Positions 1 through 6,145 of a stretch of DNA of 9,478 bases are shown here, one piece after another; the stretch's first letter is position 1; each line of letters starts with the position of its first letter. The position numbers were made by a program, and so were the translations under genes. This stretch comes from Candidatus Hydrogenedentota bacterium (GTDB lineage: Bacteria; Hydrogenedentota; Hydrogenedentia; Hydrogenedentales; CAITNO01): assembly GCA_022710255.1 (NCBI GenBank), contig JAKLHG010000116.1, forward strand, positions 1-9,478. Direction: 5' to 3'. Under the pieces are notes generated by a model that searched no databases, was not told the origin of the DNA, and saw nothing but the letters and a program-made list of their open reading frames with translations.

Positions 1-1
1 T

Positions 2-1681
2 CTCGCGTATGCGTTCGCGCAATCCCTGGCGGATGGGATATTCTTTGCCGCGGAAACGCTGGCGGCGGGAGGCAACGCTTCCGAGGCCGCAAGGCTTTAT
101 GACACCGTTTGCGCCGTGGAAGCCCTGCCGGTCCATCTCCGCGCCGGGGCCTTGCGGGGCGCCATCCTATCCCGCGGGCCCGCAGGGGGCGGCCATGTCC
201 TGATTCTGGAAGCCCTTCAGGAGGAAGATCCCGATTTCCTCGCTGTCGCCCTGCGCGCCGCACAGGAGATGGAAGGAAAGCGAAAGACCGCCGTGAAAGT
301 GGCCGCCCTGTTGTCAGGGCTTTCGCCGGAACGTAAGGTCCCGGTGATTCAGCTGCTCGGCGAACTCGGCAAGAAGAAAGCCGGCCCCGCCCTTTTGAAA
401 GAAGCCGAATCGGGACCCGCGCCGGTCCGTGTCGCAGCATTGGAGGCCGCCACGCGTTTGGGATACGCCCCGGTGCTTCCCTTGGTGACCAGCCTCATTA
501 CTTCGGAAGAGGAGACCCTGGCGGCGGCTGCCCGGAAGAGCCTGGCCTATTTCCCCGGGGAAAAAGGAGATGACGCCCTCAGGGATCTGCTCAAGAGCAA
601 TGATGCCCGGGTGCGCTGTATCGCCGTGGAGCTCGTCGGCACCGGCGCGCTGCCCACGCCCGTGGACCTGCTTATGGCGATGGCCAACGAAGACGCGGAG
701 GCATCCGTGCGGCTTGCCGCGCTTAAGGGCGCCAAGGAATATGCCGGTGCGCCCCAGATGCCCGCCTTCCTGGAACACCTGCGCGCGGCGCGTTCCCCGG
801 AGGAAGGGGTTGCCGCCGAGGAAGGGCTTATCCGCATTTGTGAGCGCGCCAGAACCGCGCCTGAAACCACAGTGGTTATAACGAAAGCTGTGTACGGGGA
901 TCTGCCGGACGGCCCCCAGGCCGATGTTACGGAACGCGTAAGGCAATTACTCGGCGCCGGCGTTTTTTCAGTGGACGCGAACAACGCCAACTTTGGTGAT
1001 GCCGCCCCGGGCGCGGTCAAACAATTGCGTGTGGAATACACGGACGGCGGGGTTCCGGCGAGCCAAACGGTTCAGGAAGGCCAGACGTTGAATATTGCCG
1101 CGGCAAGGGTGCCGGCGGCGGTGGTCAGCCCCCTTATTGATGCTCTGGCCGCTTCAGAAGGGGAAACACGGCTTGCCCTGATACGCGTGCTTACCACGAC
1201 CGGCGACCAGAAGGCCTTTGAGACTATCCTGGCGCTTACGAAGACGGAAGATGCCACCCTGGCGGAGGCCGCTGCGCGTGCCGCTTGCGACTGGCCCGCC
1301 TATACGGCCCTGCCCACGCTGTTGGGATGGGTGGAGTCCGCACCCGACGATGCGCTGCGGGCCCGTGCGCTGCGCGGGGCGGTCCGGTTACTAGTGCCTG
1401 GACAGGACGCCCCGGAAACAGTGTGCCAGCACTTTGCGTGGCTCTTGACGAAGGCCGCATCCCCCAATGAAAAGAAACTTGTCCTGAGCGGACTGTCCGG
1501 TATTGGCCATGCCGCCGCCCTTAACTTGGTACTGGATCAGATTCCGGATGAGGCGGTCAAGGCCGAGGCCGTTCAGGCCGCCATCACCATTGCCGGCCAG
1601 CTCGGGGCGTCACCGGAGGACGTCGTCGCGCTCGAACGCGCCAAAACGCTGGTGCCGGAGATCAATACGGACAATAAATAA
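2..1681 (+). CDS. HEAT-repeat protein, 5' end outside the window
   Basis: The frame is open from base 2 to the TAA at 1679-1681 (559 visible residues), so the real start lies upstream; the internal GTG at 116 has no reason to be a start. The first 40 visible residues have a TPR-like look (alternating Ala/Leu helices with an AGGNASEAARLYD stretch). From about residue 75 the protein is a run of 30-40-residue helical pairs typical of HEAT repeats, for example VRVAALEAATRLGYAPVLPL and VRLAALKGAKEYAG. Around residues 290-365 this is interrupted by a beta-rich segment (AVYGDLPDG, then a DVT motif, NFGDAAPG and VEYTDGG) resembling the DUF3395-type domain, after which HEAT repeats resume. Such proteins are scaffolds; some relatives carry N-terminal enzymatic or cytochrome domains, which cannot be seen here. 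No partner is evident. Confidence is high for HEAT, moderate for the inserted domain. Confidence 0.85.
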   Translation, partial: LAYAFAQSLADGIFFAAETLAAGGNASEAARLYDTVCAVEALPVHLRAGALRGAILSRGPAGGGHVLILEALQEEDPDFLAVALRAAQEMEGKRKTAVKVAALLSGLSPERKVPVIQLLGELGKKKAGPALLKEAESGPAPVRVAALEAATRLGYAPVLPLVTSLITSEEETLAAAARKSLAYFPGEKGDDALRDLLKSNDARVRCIAVELVGTGALPTPVDLLMAMANEDAEASVRLAALKGAKEYAGAPQMPAFLEHLRAARSPEEGVAAEEGLIRICERARTAPETTVVITKAVYGDLPDGPQADVTERVRQLLGAGVFSVDANNANFGDAAPGAVKQLRVEYTDGGVPASQTVQEGQTLNIAAARVPAAVVSPLIDALAASEGETRLALIRVLTTTGDQKAFETILALTKTEDATLAEAAARAACDWPAYTALPTLLGWVESAPDDALRARALRGAVRLLVPGQDAPETVCQHFAWLLTKAASPNEKKLVLSGLSGIGHAAALNLVLDQIPDEAVKAEAVQAAITIAGQLGASPEDVVALERAKTLVPEINTDNK

Positions 1682-1764
1682 GGAATATGCACGCGTTTTT
1701 TTTTTGCAAACATATTCAGGCGCTTAAGGCGATTTCGTTGACAATTTATTATGCGTTGAAAATA

Positions 1765-1850
1765 CTGGGACCGCCGCCATCCTTGGTGGCTGGAGAGGGC
1801 AAGATAGACTATGATGTTAGCCCTGCCGTCAAGGATGCCAGCGTTCCCAG
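1765..1850. repeat. Inverted-repeat palindromic element (26-nt arms)
   Basis: Positions 1765-1790 and the reverse complement of 1825-1850 match at 21 of 26 positions, both beginning CTGGGA and both containing CATCCTTG. The left arm is itself a hairpin (GCCGCCA 1773-1779, loop TCCT, TGGTGGC 1784-1790, one G-T pair). The central loop has an inner GGGC (1797-1800) / GCCC (1820-1823) stem. This is the architecture of REP/BIME-type extragenic palindromes: two degenerate hairpin units in opposite orientation. Which flanking gene, if any, uses it as an RNA 3' end is not clear. Confidence 0.6.
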
Positions 1851-1871
1851 TGGTGTAATAACCCGATAGTT

Positions 1872-1908
1872 GCGCCGAAGGCGCTCTTCTTCCGGGCGAA
1901 GTCCCGGA
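1872..1908. repeat. Two adjacent tight hairpins
   Basis: GCGCC-GAA-GGCGC (1872-1884) and TCCGGG-CGAAGT-CCCGGA (1891-1908) are perfect short stems separated by six bases. Neither is followed by a proper T-run on either strand, so they are at best weak terminators or RNA structure. Confidence 0.4.
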
Positions 1909-2004
1909 CGAAGGGTAGAGGCTTTTGGCAATGCATTATTTTCGGCTTTCGTAACATGCCTCTCACAAAGTAAATTCTCCGCCGTTCCGTTGTGTCCGTG
2001 AATC

Positions 2005-2063
2005 GGAAGGAAGTGCGGGAAAGCACGTATCAGCCCCCGAAAAAACCGCCCGCACTTTCTTTC
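2005..2063. repeat. 15-bp dyad downstream of the Fe-S operon
   Basis: Arms 2005-2019 and 2049-2063 pair over 15 positions (13 Watson-Crick, 2 G-T) around a 29-base loop; the perfect core is AAGTGCGGG/CCCGCACTT. It starts about 90 bases past the stop of the minus-strand operon. It could stabilise the operon's 3' end, but no T-run follows the stem. Confidence 0.4.
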
Positions 2064-2155
2064 AGGATGAAAGTGCCTTGTGTACATGGGGTACCGTGAT
2101 TTATACGGGCTGTCGCTTCTTCGATATCAAAACGAACGGTGCGCTGGTTTTCTGG

Positions 2156-2884
2156 TTACCCGATGAACAGTCCTTCCAGACGCACCTGGTATCCGTCCTC
2201 AAGGCGGTTCAGATAATTGATGAGTCCGCTGTGGCGCCATTGGAGCATGCACATCCGCGGCTGAAAATAATACCGCAGACCGATGCGAAGATTTTCCGGG
2301 CGCATCTGTTTTACCAGTCCTTCATAGGCTTCCGCAATATAATAGCCGATGTCCTTATACCCTTTTTTGCGCGGGTCCAGGGGCCCGGTAACACACCAGG
2401 TCATAACGCCTGTGCGCGCATCCACGGCGGTTACCACACCGCAATGGGTAATGGGACACCCGCAGGACATGCCCAGCGGCCTGCCTATCAGAATATCCCC
2501 GACGGCGATGTTCATTTCGCGCGTAATCATTGGGTTATGGGGAAGGATGATTTCACGGGGCCCCGGGTCTTCCGGGAAATGTTCCAGGTAAAAATCAAAT
2601 TCACGGTCCAGGCTGTCCACCCACGTATCCGCAGAACAAGACATGCCGGAAGAACTGCAATCGCCGCATGTCCGCGTGCCATCCTCGCGGGGAATCGGAT
2701 GCTCTTTCCCGCGGGACGGCGCTCCGGACAGGGGTAATGCTGTCAGGTGGATGCATCGCTTCACCAGGTCCGGTTCTTGTTTCAGCCGTGCCGCCAACTC
2801 CGCGCACTTGCGAAAGCCGCATATACCGCAATCCAATCCCGGAAGCACGATGTCCGGTGTCGTAATGTTCATTTCTGTGTTCAT
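2156..2884 (-). CDS. Fe-S protein with PF04060-type 4Fe-4S motif, last gene of operon
   Basis: Numbered from the ATG at 2884 (242 residues), Cys19, 22, 27 and 44 form the CxxCx4Cx16C pattern of the 4Fe-4S domain found in the corrinoid/CO-dehydrogenase complex gamma subunit and RnfB-like proteins (PGLDCGICGFRKC). Two more groups follow: Cys73, 76, 83 (CGDCSSSGMSC) and Cys141, 143, 148 (CGCPITHC). The rest is soluble, with no signal peptide or membrane segment. A GGAGA ribosome binding site touches the ATG at 2890 but sits six bases from the ATG at 2884, so I prefer 2884; use of 2890 would give a 4-base ATGA overlap with the GTPase gene. The tight spacing indicates co-translation with it. It probably carries or senses an Fe-S cluster within the metallocentre system proposed for this operon. 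The specific function is unknown. Confidence 0.8.
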   Translation of the reverse strand: MNTEMNITTPDIVLPGLDCGICGFRKCAELAARLKQEPDLVKRCIHLTALPLSGAPSRGKEHPIPREDGTRTCGDCSSSGMSCSADTWVDSLDREFDFYLEHFPEDPGPREIILPHNPMITREMNIAVGDILIGRPLGMSCGCPITHCGVVTAVDARTGVMTWCVTGPLDPRKKGYKDIGYYIAEAYEGLVKQMRPENLRIGLRYYFQPRMCMLQWRHSGLINYLNRLEDGYQVRLEGLFIG

Positions 2885-2886
2885 GG

Positions 2887-3588
2887 TCATTCTCCACGGT
2901 AAAAGTTCTGGTTATCCAGGGCGCGCACCACGCCAAAATGGGATTGCCATCCTATTTCTTTCTTGCCCACACAAATGGTGCAGGTACCGACCGGCGGATT
3001 TCCGCGCAGCAGTAATCGCTCTGGCGCATCGGGTGTCTGAAGGACAAGATCAACAAGAGGATCGATCCCGATACCGTACAAGGCGTTTACCTCGCGCACA
3101 CGGACGGACGGCGCCGCTTCCATGATGCGCGCGCGGAACACCTCGCGTTCGGCCTGGGAGACCAAATCTATCTTGGTTACAACGGCAATATCCGCCAGCG
3201 ACAGCATGGGCCCGACTTTGCGGGGCAGGTTCATGCCGCTGGTCGCCTCCATCACCATGAGTCCGAGGCCTCCGTCCACGTAGGGGGCACACCGCAGGCA
3301 TAAGCCGGCCGTCTCCACAACCAATATATCCGCACCGGCTTCCCCGGCCCATTTCAGGGCGTCTCCCAACACCAGCACGCTGCAATGGTCGGGACACAGT
3401 TCGCCGGAATACACTTTGCGGGTAGGTATGGCGAATTCCCGCGCAAACACCTCATCTTCATCGGCATACTGAACATCAATTTTGAGAAAAGCAAGATGGT
3501 GGCCCGTGGCCACAAGTTTTCGGGCCACATGGCGCAGTACGGACGTTTTTCCCGTTGTGGCGGACCCGGCGCAAATCACAAGTTTCAT
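2887..3588 (-). CDS. HypB/CobW/UreG-like GTPase with three cysteine pairs
   Basis: A 233-residue P-loop NTPase of the SIMIBI type. The Walker A is GSATTGKT (8-15), ETAG at 92-95 is the switch region typical of metallochaperone GTPases, and TKID (138-141) is the guanine-specificity motif. Relatives (HypB, UreG, CobW) use GTP hydrolysis to hand nickel, zinc or cobalt to an enzyme. Six cysteines form three pairs: CPDHC (65-69), CLRC (97-100, right after the switch) and CTIC (203-206), plausible ligands for a metal or Fe-S cluster; a seventh, Cys6, precedes the P-loop. Length fits a stand-alone GTPase without the C-terminal CobW domain. Its ATG overlaps the ABC gene stop by four bases (ATGA, 3585-3588), so translation is coupled. 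The metal and client are unknown; the family call is firm, the role inferred. Confidence 0.85.
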   Translation of the reverse strand: MKLVICAGSATTGKTSVLRHVARKLVATGHHLAFLKIDVQYADEDEVFAREFAIPTRKVYSGELCPDHCSVLVLGDALKWAGEAGADILVVETAGLCLRCAPYVDGGLGLMVMEATSGMNLPRKVGPMLSLADIAVVTKIDLVSQAEREVFRARIMEAAPSVRVREVNALYGIGIDPLVDLVLQTPDAPERLLLRGNPPVGTCTICVGKKEIGWQSHFGVVRALDNQNFYRGE

Positions 3589-4403
3589 AGAAAAGCCGCC
3601 TCCCTTTCCGGCGTGAACCGCTCCAGTTCCGTGAAATCCGTTTTCTCCAAATGCTTGCCGAACCTTATTTTATCCCGCAACCGGGAGAGGGCATCGTCCA
3701 GACAGCCCACCGTCAAGGCAAACGTACGCTCGGCGGCATCCGTGTGGATAACCCGGGTAATGCACCCGCTCCGCATCACGATGCGAAAGTCGGATAACAA
3801 CGCAATGCGCGGGTCATGGGTTACAAAGATGAATATCTTGCGGTACTGCCGCAACAGTTCCAGGGCGCGGGTACGATGGATGCCGGCGTTTTCCACTTCG
3901 TCCAAAAGCACGATAGGCGTATTACAAATGATGGCGGCATCCGCAATCAGCAATGCACGGGTCTGCCCGCCGGAGAGTTCGGTCATGCGACTGTCCGGTA
4001 TAACGGGTTCTCCGGTCAGCTGGTTGGCAAACGCCAGCGTCTGCGCTACCAGGGCATCCGCCCGGGAACCGTCCGCACAGCGAATACGGGCATGGGTGCC
4101 CAGAAAAACACGCACGGGAAGGTCGGAAAGAAAATTCGTATGTTGCGTGATTAAGGCAATCGGATTCCGAGACGGATCATCACGATACACGGACGGTGGC
4201 CGTTCCCCATTGATCAGGATGCGCCGTTTTGTGGGGGTGTCCCCGTCGGCAAACAATTCGATGTCATTGATGAGGGTCGTCTTGCCGGAACCCGTAGGAC
4301 CGACGATACTCACGACATCTCCCATATTGAGGTCAATACGTTGCACTTCCTCCGCCTTATCAGCCTTGCCCTCGCCGCCTAAAATGGTGATGGTCTTGAT
4401 CAT
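3585..4403 (-). CDS. Soluble ABC-type ATPase without a permease
   Basis: A single 272-residue ABC nucleotide-binding domain: Walker A GPTGSGKT (35-42), Q-loop Gln87, signature LSGGQ (143-147), Walker B IVLLDE (164-169) and H-loop His196. The segment after Walker B reads VENAGIHR instead of the usual P-T-SALD D-loop, unlike common importers. No membrane segments occur in it, and no permease or binding-protein gene lies nearby, so it may work as a cytosolic ATPase, as SufC does in Fe-S assembly, rather than in transport. The C-terminal 65 residues beyond the ABC core are not recognised. An AAAGGA ribosome binding site precedes the ATG by six bases. It is the first gene of the three-gene unit and follows the Rrf2 gene by 72 bases. 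ABC identity is certain; the substrate is unknown, and a distant permease cannot be excluded. Confidence 0.88.
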   Translation of the reverse strand: MIKTITILGGEGKADKAEEVQRIDLNMGDVVSIVGPTGSGKTTLINDIELFADGDTPTKRRILINGERPPSVYRDDPSRNPIALITQHTNFLSDLPVRVFLGTHARIRCADGSRADALVAQTLAFANQLTGEPVIPDSRMTELSGGQTRALLIADAAIICNTPIVLLDEVENAGIHRTRALELLRQYRKIFIFVTHDPRIALLSDFRIVMRSGCITRVIHTDAAERTFALTVGCLDDALSRLRDKIRFGKHLEKTDFTELERFTPEREAAFL

Positions 4404-4438
4404 ACAATTCCTTTCCTAGTTGTAATATTTACCATATT

Positions 4439-4457
4439 GTTTTAGTCTGATTAAAAC
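4439..4457. promoter_or_regulatory. Candidate Rrf2 operator upstream of the ABC ATPase gene
   Basis: GTTTTA-GTCTGAT-TAAAAC is a perfect 6-bp inverted repeat with a 7-bp spacer in the AT-rich 72-base gap between the Rrf2 and ABC genes. A second dyad (AATAT, 4424-4428 / ATATT, 4434-4438) adjoins it on the side of the ABC start. Rrf2 proteins bind as dimers to AT-rich palindromes of this size, so this is a reasonable operator for the operon. It does not match the IscR or NsrR consensus I know. No clear -10/-35 pair was found here. The assignment is inferred from position and symmetry. Confidence 0.4.
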
Positions 4458-4475
4458 CCAAAAAAAAGAACATCG

Positions 4476-4877
4476 TTATTTGACGTCAGCAAGTGTTGTT
4501 TCCTCCAGTTTTTGGGCCACATAATCCCGAATATCGTGGAACACCTCCAACAGTTTTTCTTCCCGTTCTATCGGGGTCGCCTCGTAAAAATATTTGCTCA
4601 CCGATTCCGTCGGTGCCAAGGCACCGTCCAGAAGTCTGACAATTTCGGCAATGGTGATTTCATGGGGTTTCTTGGCAAGGAGATAACCGCCGCGTTGTCC
4701 TTTGGCGCTGCGGATATAGTGGGCCCGCTTCAGGGCCAGAAGAATCTGTTGCAGGAACTTCGGGGGAATGCCTTGTTCCTGGGCAATAATTTCGCCGCTC
4801 ACCGGGTCTTCCTTGTCATGTCTGGACAGGAATAACAAGGCAAGTAAGGCATATTCACTGCGGGTGGTCAATTTCAT
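4476..4877 (-). CDS. Rrf2-family transcriptional regulator lacking cysteines
   Basis: A 133-residue protein of normal Rrf2 length. The start MKLTTRSEYALLALLFLS is characteristic. The winged helix-turn-helix covers roughly 25-67, with recognition helix PPKFLQQILLALKRA (39-53) and the wing SAKGQRGGYLLAK (57-69), followed by the dimerisation helix. IscR and NsrR hold an Fe-S cluster through three cysteines near positions 90-105; this protein has none in that segment (ESVSKYFYEATPIE) and none anywhere, so it resembles the CymR type or senses through a partner. It lies 72 bases upstream of, and on the same strand as, the ABC-GTPase-Fe-S genes, and is the obvious candidate regulator. A small GATA-AAG-TATC dyad at 4905-4915 lies 28 bases before its ATG and could serve autoregulation. 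The ribosome binding site is weak (GGA ten bases from ATG). Confidence 0.9.
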   Translation of the reverse strand: MKLTTRSEYALLALLFLSRHDKEDPVSGEIIAQEQGIPPKFLQQILLALKRAHYIRSAKGQRGGYLLAKKPHEITIAEIVRLLDGALAPTESVSKYFYEATPIEREEKLLEVFHDIRDYVAQKLEETTLADVK

Positions 4878-4950
4878 GGGCGCTGATTCCAGACTTATTC
4901 TATAGATAAAGTATCATAGGTGAGGGGTCAAATGCAAGCTATTTTTCAAC

Positions 4951-5125
4951 GCCCAAATCCGCACGTAAGAAACCGAGTTGTTGGCGTAAAGCCAATAAGG
5001 ACAAGGAATGTAGAAGCGGCATCCTGCCGCTTGGCATCAAGACGGACATACGCGCCTCAGTCACAATAGAAGCGTCAGGATGCCGCTTCTACGATCTTCG
5101 CCGTTCCTTACGTGCGGATTTAGGC
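4951..5125. repeat. Nested palindromic MITE/REP-like element
   Basis: Outer arms 4951-4969 and 5107-5125 are inverted repeats matching at 18 of 19 positions, with a perfect 15-bp core (4955-4969 / 5107-5121, AAATCCGCACGTAAG). Inside, 5010-5032 and 5070-5092 are a second inverted pair matching at 22 of 23. The left inner arm is a hairpin on its own: AAGCGGC-ATCCT-GCCGCTT (5014-5032). A further stem TTGGC-GTAAA-GCCAA lies at 4981-4995. The hexamer CAACGC occurs at 4947-4952 and again at 5125-5130, immediately bordering the structure as a target-site duplication would. It encodes no protein. The GCGGCATCCTGCCGC hairpin is of a type I remember as highly repeated in some PVC/Hydrogenedentota-like genomes (from memory). 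With this element, the 4878-5203 gap is largely accounted for. Confidence 0.75.
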
Positions 5126-5203
5126 AACGCTACCGGCCTTTGCCCCTGTAAATTGGTCTGTACATCCGGAAAGTATACTCGATTGACTCTTGTTTTCCCG
5201 GGG

Positions 5204-6037
5204 TCAAAGATACTTCCCGATAAACTGTTTCAAGCTTTCCGAATAGACATCCCGGGAGGCGAATTTGCCTCCGTGATGGGCGCCCCGTATTTCCACGAAT
5301 TGTTTGGGTTCCGTAGCGTTTTCAAACAACTGCCGGCCGTGCGCAAAGGGAACGACCGTGTCGTCCCGGCTGTGAAATAGTAGAACAGGGCAGGGGATAC
5401 CCGCCATCTTGTCTTTGTTCCGGAATTGCAGATGGCAAATCCAGTCTGCGGGAATGAAGGGATAGGCATCGGACAGGGCGTCCGGGATGGAGGTAAAGGT
5501 GCTTTCGAGAACGACGGCGGCCGGGGCAACCCGGGTAGCCAGTTCCGTCGCTACGCCCCCGCCCAGGGAACTGCCGGCCAGGAGGATTTTTTCCGGGGGT
5601 ATCTTCAGCGTTTTCACCAGGTACTCCCACATGGCCAGGCCATCGGCATAACAACGTGGCTCGGAGGCCTTGCCGGTGCTGGAACCATACCCGCCATAGT
5701 CATATAACAGCACGGACAGCCTTTGTTCCCGGAACAGGGCGGCATCCTCCAGATACCCACTGATGTTCCGGCCGCTTCCGTGCGAAAACAACACGGCGCC
5801 GCGCGCCTCCGGAACCGGAATCCACCAGCCATGGGTCTTCTCATCACCCACGGCACACCACACTTCTTCATAGGGCCATCCCCGGGCCGAGGGGGTCTCC
5901 TTGATTTCTCTGGAGCTGCGGCCGAAGAGGATCTGGTCCTGCAGGGCCCACAGACCGGCCAGGAGAAGCGCATAGAGTATGATCGCCATCCCCGGGAGCA
6001 GGATTGCGGTCCATTTAAGCAATCGACGGACAGTCAT
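5204..6037 (-). CDS. Membrane-anchored alpha/beta hydrolase (BEM46/ABHD13-like)
   Basis: From the ATG at 6037 (277 residues) the protein starts with TVRRLLKW followed by one hydrophobic segment (about 8-32), consistent with an N-terminal membrane anchor. The catalytic domain shows the HGSGRN oxyanion region (His86), the nucleophile elbow GSSLG (Ser157), the acid in RDDTVVP (Asp226) and a histidine in GAHHGG (254/255). Such serine hydrolases cleave ester, thioester or amide bonds; the substrate cannot be told. Start choice: the frame is open to a GTG at 6121 and ATGs at 6079/6076, but only 6037 has a good ribosome binding site (AAGGA, eight bases away), the upstream codons have no family-like sequence, and the promoter-like hexamers at 6078-6108 would lie inside a longer version. 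It is monocistronic, divergent from the pectate lyase gene. Confidence 0.85.
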   Translation of the reverse strand: MTVRRLLKWTAILLPGMAIILYALLLAGLWALQDQILFGRSSREIKETPSARGWPYEEVWCAVGDEKTHGWWIPVPEARGAVLFSHGSGRNISGYLEDAALFREQRLSVLLYDYGGYGSSTGKASEPRCYADGLAMWEYLVKTLKIPPEKILLAGSSLGGGVATELATRVAPAAVVLESTFTSIPDALSDAYPFIPADWICHLQFRNKDKMAGIPCPVLLFHSRDDTVVPFAHGRQLFENATEPKQFVEIRGAHHGGKFASRDVYSESLKQFIGKYL

Positions 6038-6077
6038 TTCTGGTTTCCTTGTAAACGAGACTTGCGGTTCGGACATC

Positions 6078-6108
6078 ATTATTTCAATGTAATGTGGATT
6101 GATGTCAA
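6078..6108 (-). promoter_or_regulatory. Sigma70-like promoter for the alpha/beta hydrolase gene
   Basis: On the minus strand TTGACA (6108-6103) is a perfect -35 box, followed after 19 bases by AATAAT (6083-6078), five of six to the -10 consensus. The spacing is two longer than ideal. The downstream start at 6037 would give a short leader with the AAGGA ribosome binding site. Confidence 0.45.
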
Positions 6109-6145
6109 CATTTACCCCCACTGGTGGACTGTCTGGCCGGCCTCA

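Larger units (their letters stand above)
1682..2155. other. Gene-free region with several dyad symmetries
   Basis: This 474-base stretch lies between the HEAT gene stop and the 3' end of the minus-strand Fe-S protein gene. I see no convincing coding sequence: the short frames on either strand show no recognisable motif and no good ribosome binding site. It holds a ten-T tract (1696-1705) inside a GAATATG/CATATTC dyad (1683-1689, 1711-1717), the inverted pair at 1765-1850, two tight hairpins at 1872-1908, and a longer dyad at 2005-2063. Because the two flanking genes are convergent, it must carry both 3' ends, but no textbook GC-stem plus T-run terminator is visible for either. Confidence 0.6.

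Noticed and set aside
314..946. Minus-strand open frame of 210 codons opposite the HEAT gene
   Set aside because: GC-rich coding sequence commonly leaves open antisense frames; the product has no recognisable features.
1683..1717. Possible rho-independent terminator of the HEAT gene (ten-T tract in a GAATATG/CATATTC dyad)
   Set aside because: The T tract is in the loop rather than after a GC-rich stem, so it does not fit the terminator pattern; kept only as a note.
1809..2087. Minus-strand 92-codon frame in the gene-free region
   Set aside because: It runs through the palindromic repeats at 1825-1850 and the dyad at 2005-2063, and shows no motif or credible start.
3385..4419. Long plus-strand open frame (344 codons) opposite the ABC ATPase and GTPase genes
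   Set aside because: It lies antisense to two genes with intact, recognisable motifs, its translation is low-complexity Arg/Ser-rich, and it has no family signature; it is a shadow frame.
4878..4931. Sigma70 promoter for the Rrf2 gene (TTGACC at 4926-4931, TATGAT at 4913-4918 on the minus strand)
   Set aside because: The two hexamers cannot be combined at an acceptable spacing, and alternative partners are poor matches.
6038..6121. N-terminal extension of the alpha/beta hydrolase to the GTG at 6121
   Set aside because: No ribosome binding site for GTG 6121 or the ATGs at 6079/6076, and promoter-like hexamers lie inside; the start at 6037 is better supported.
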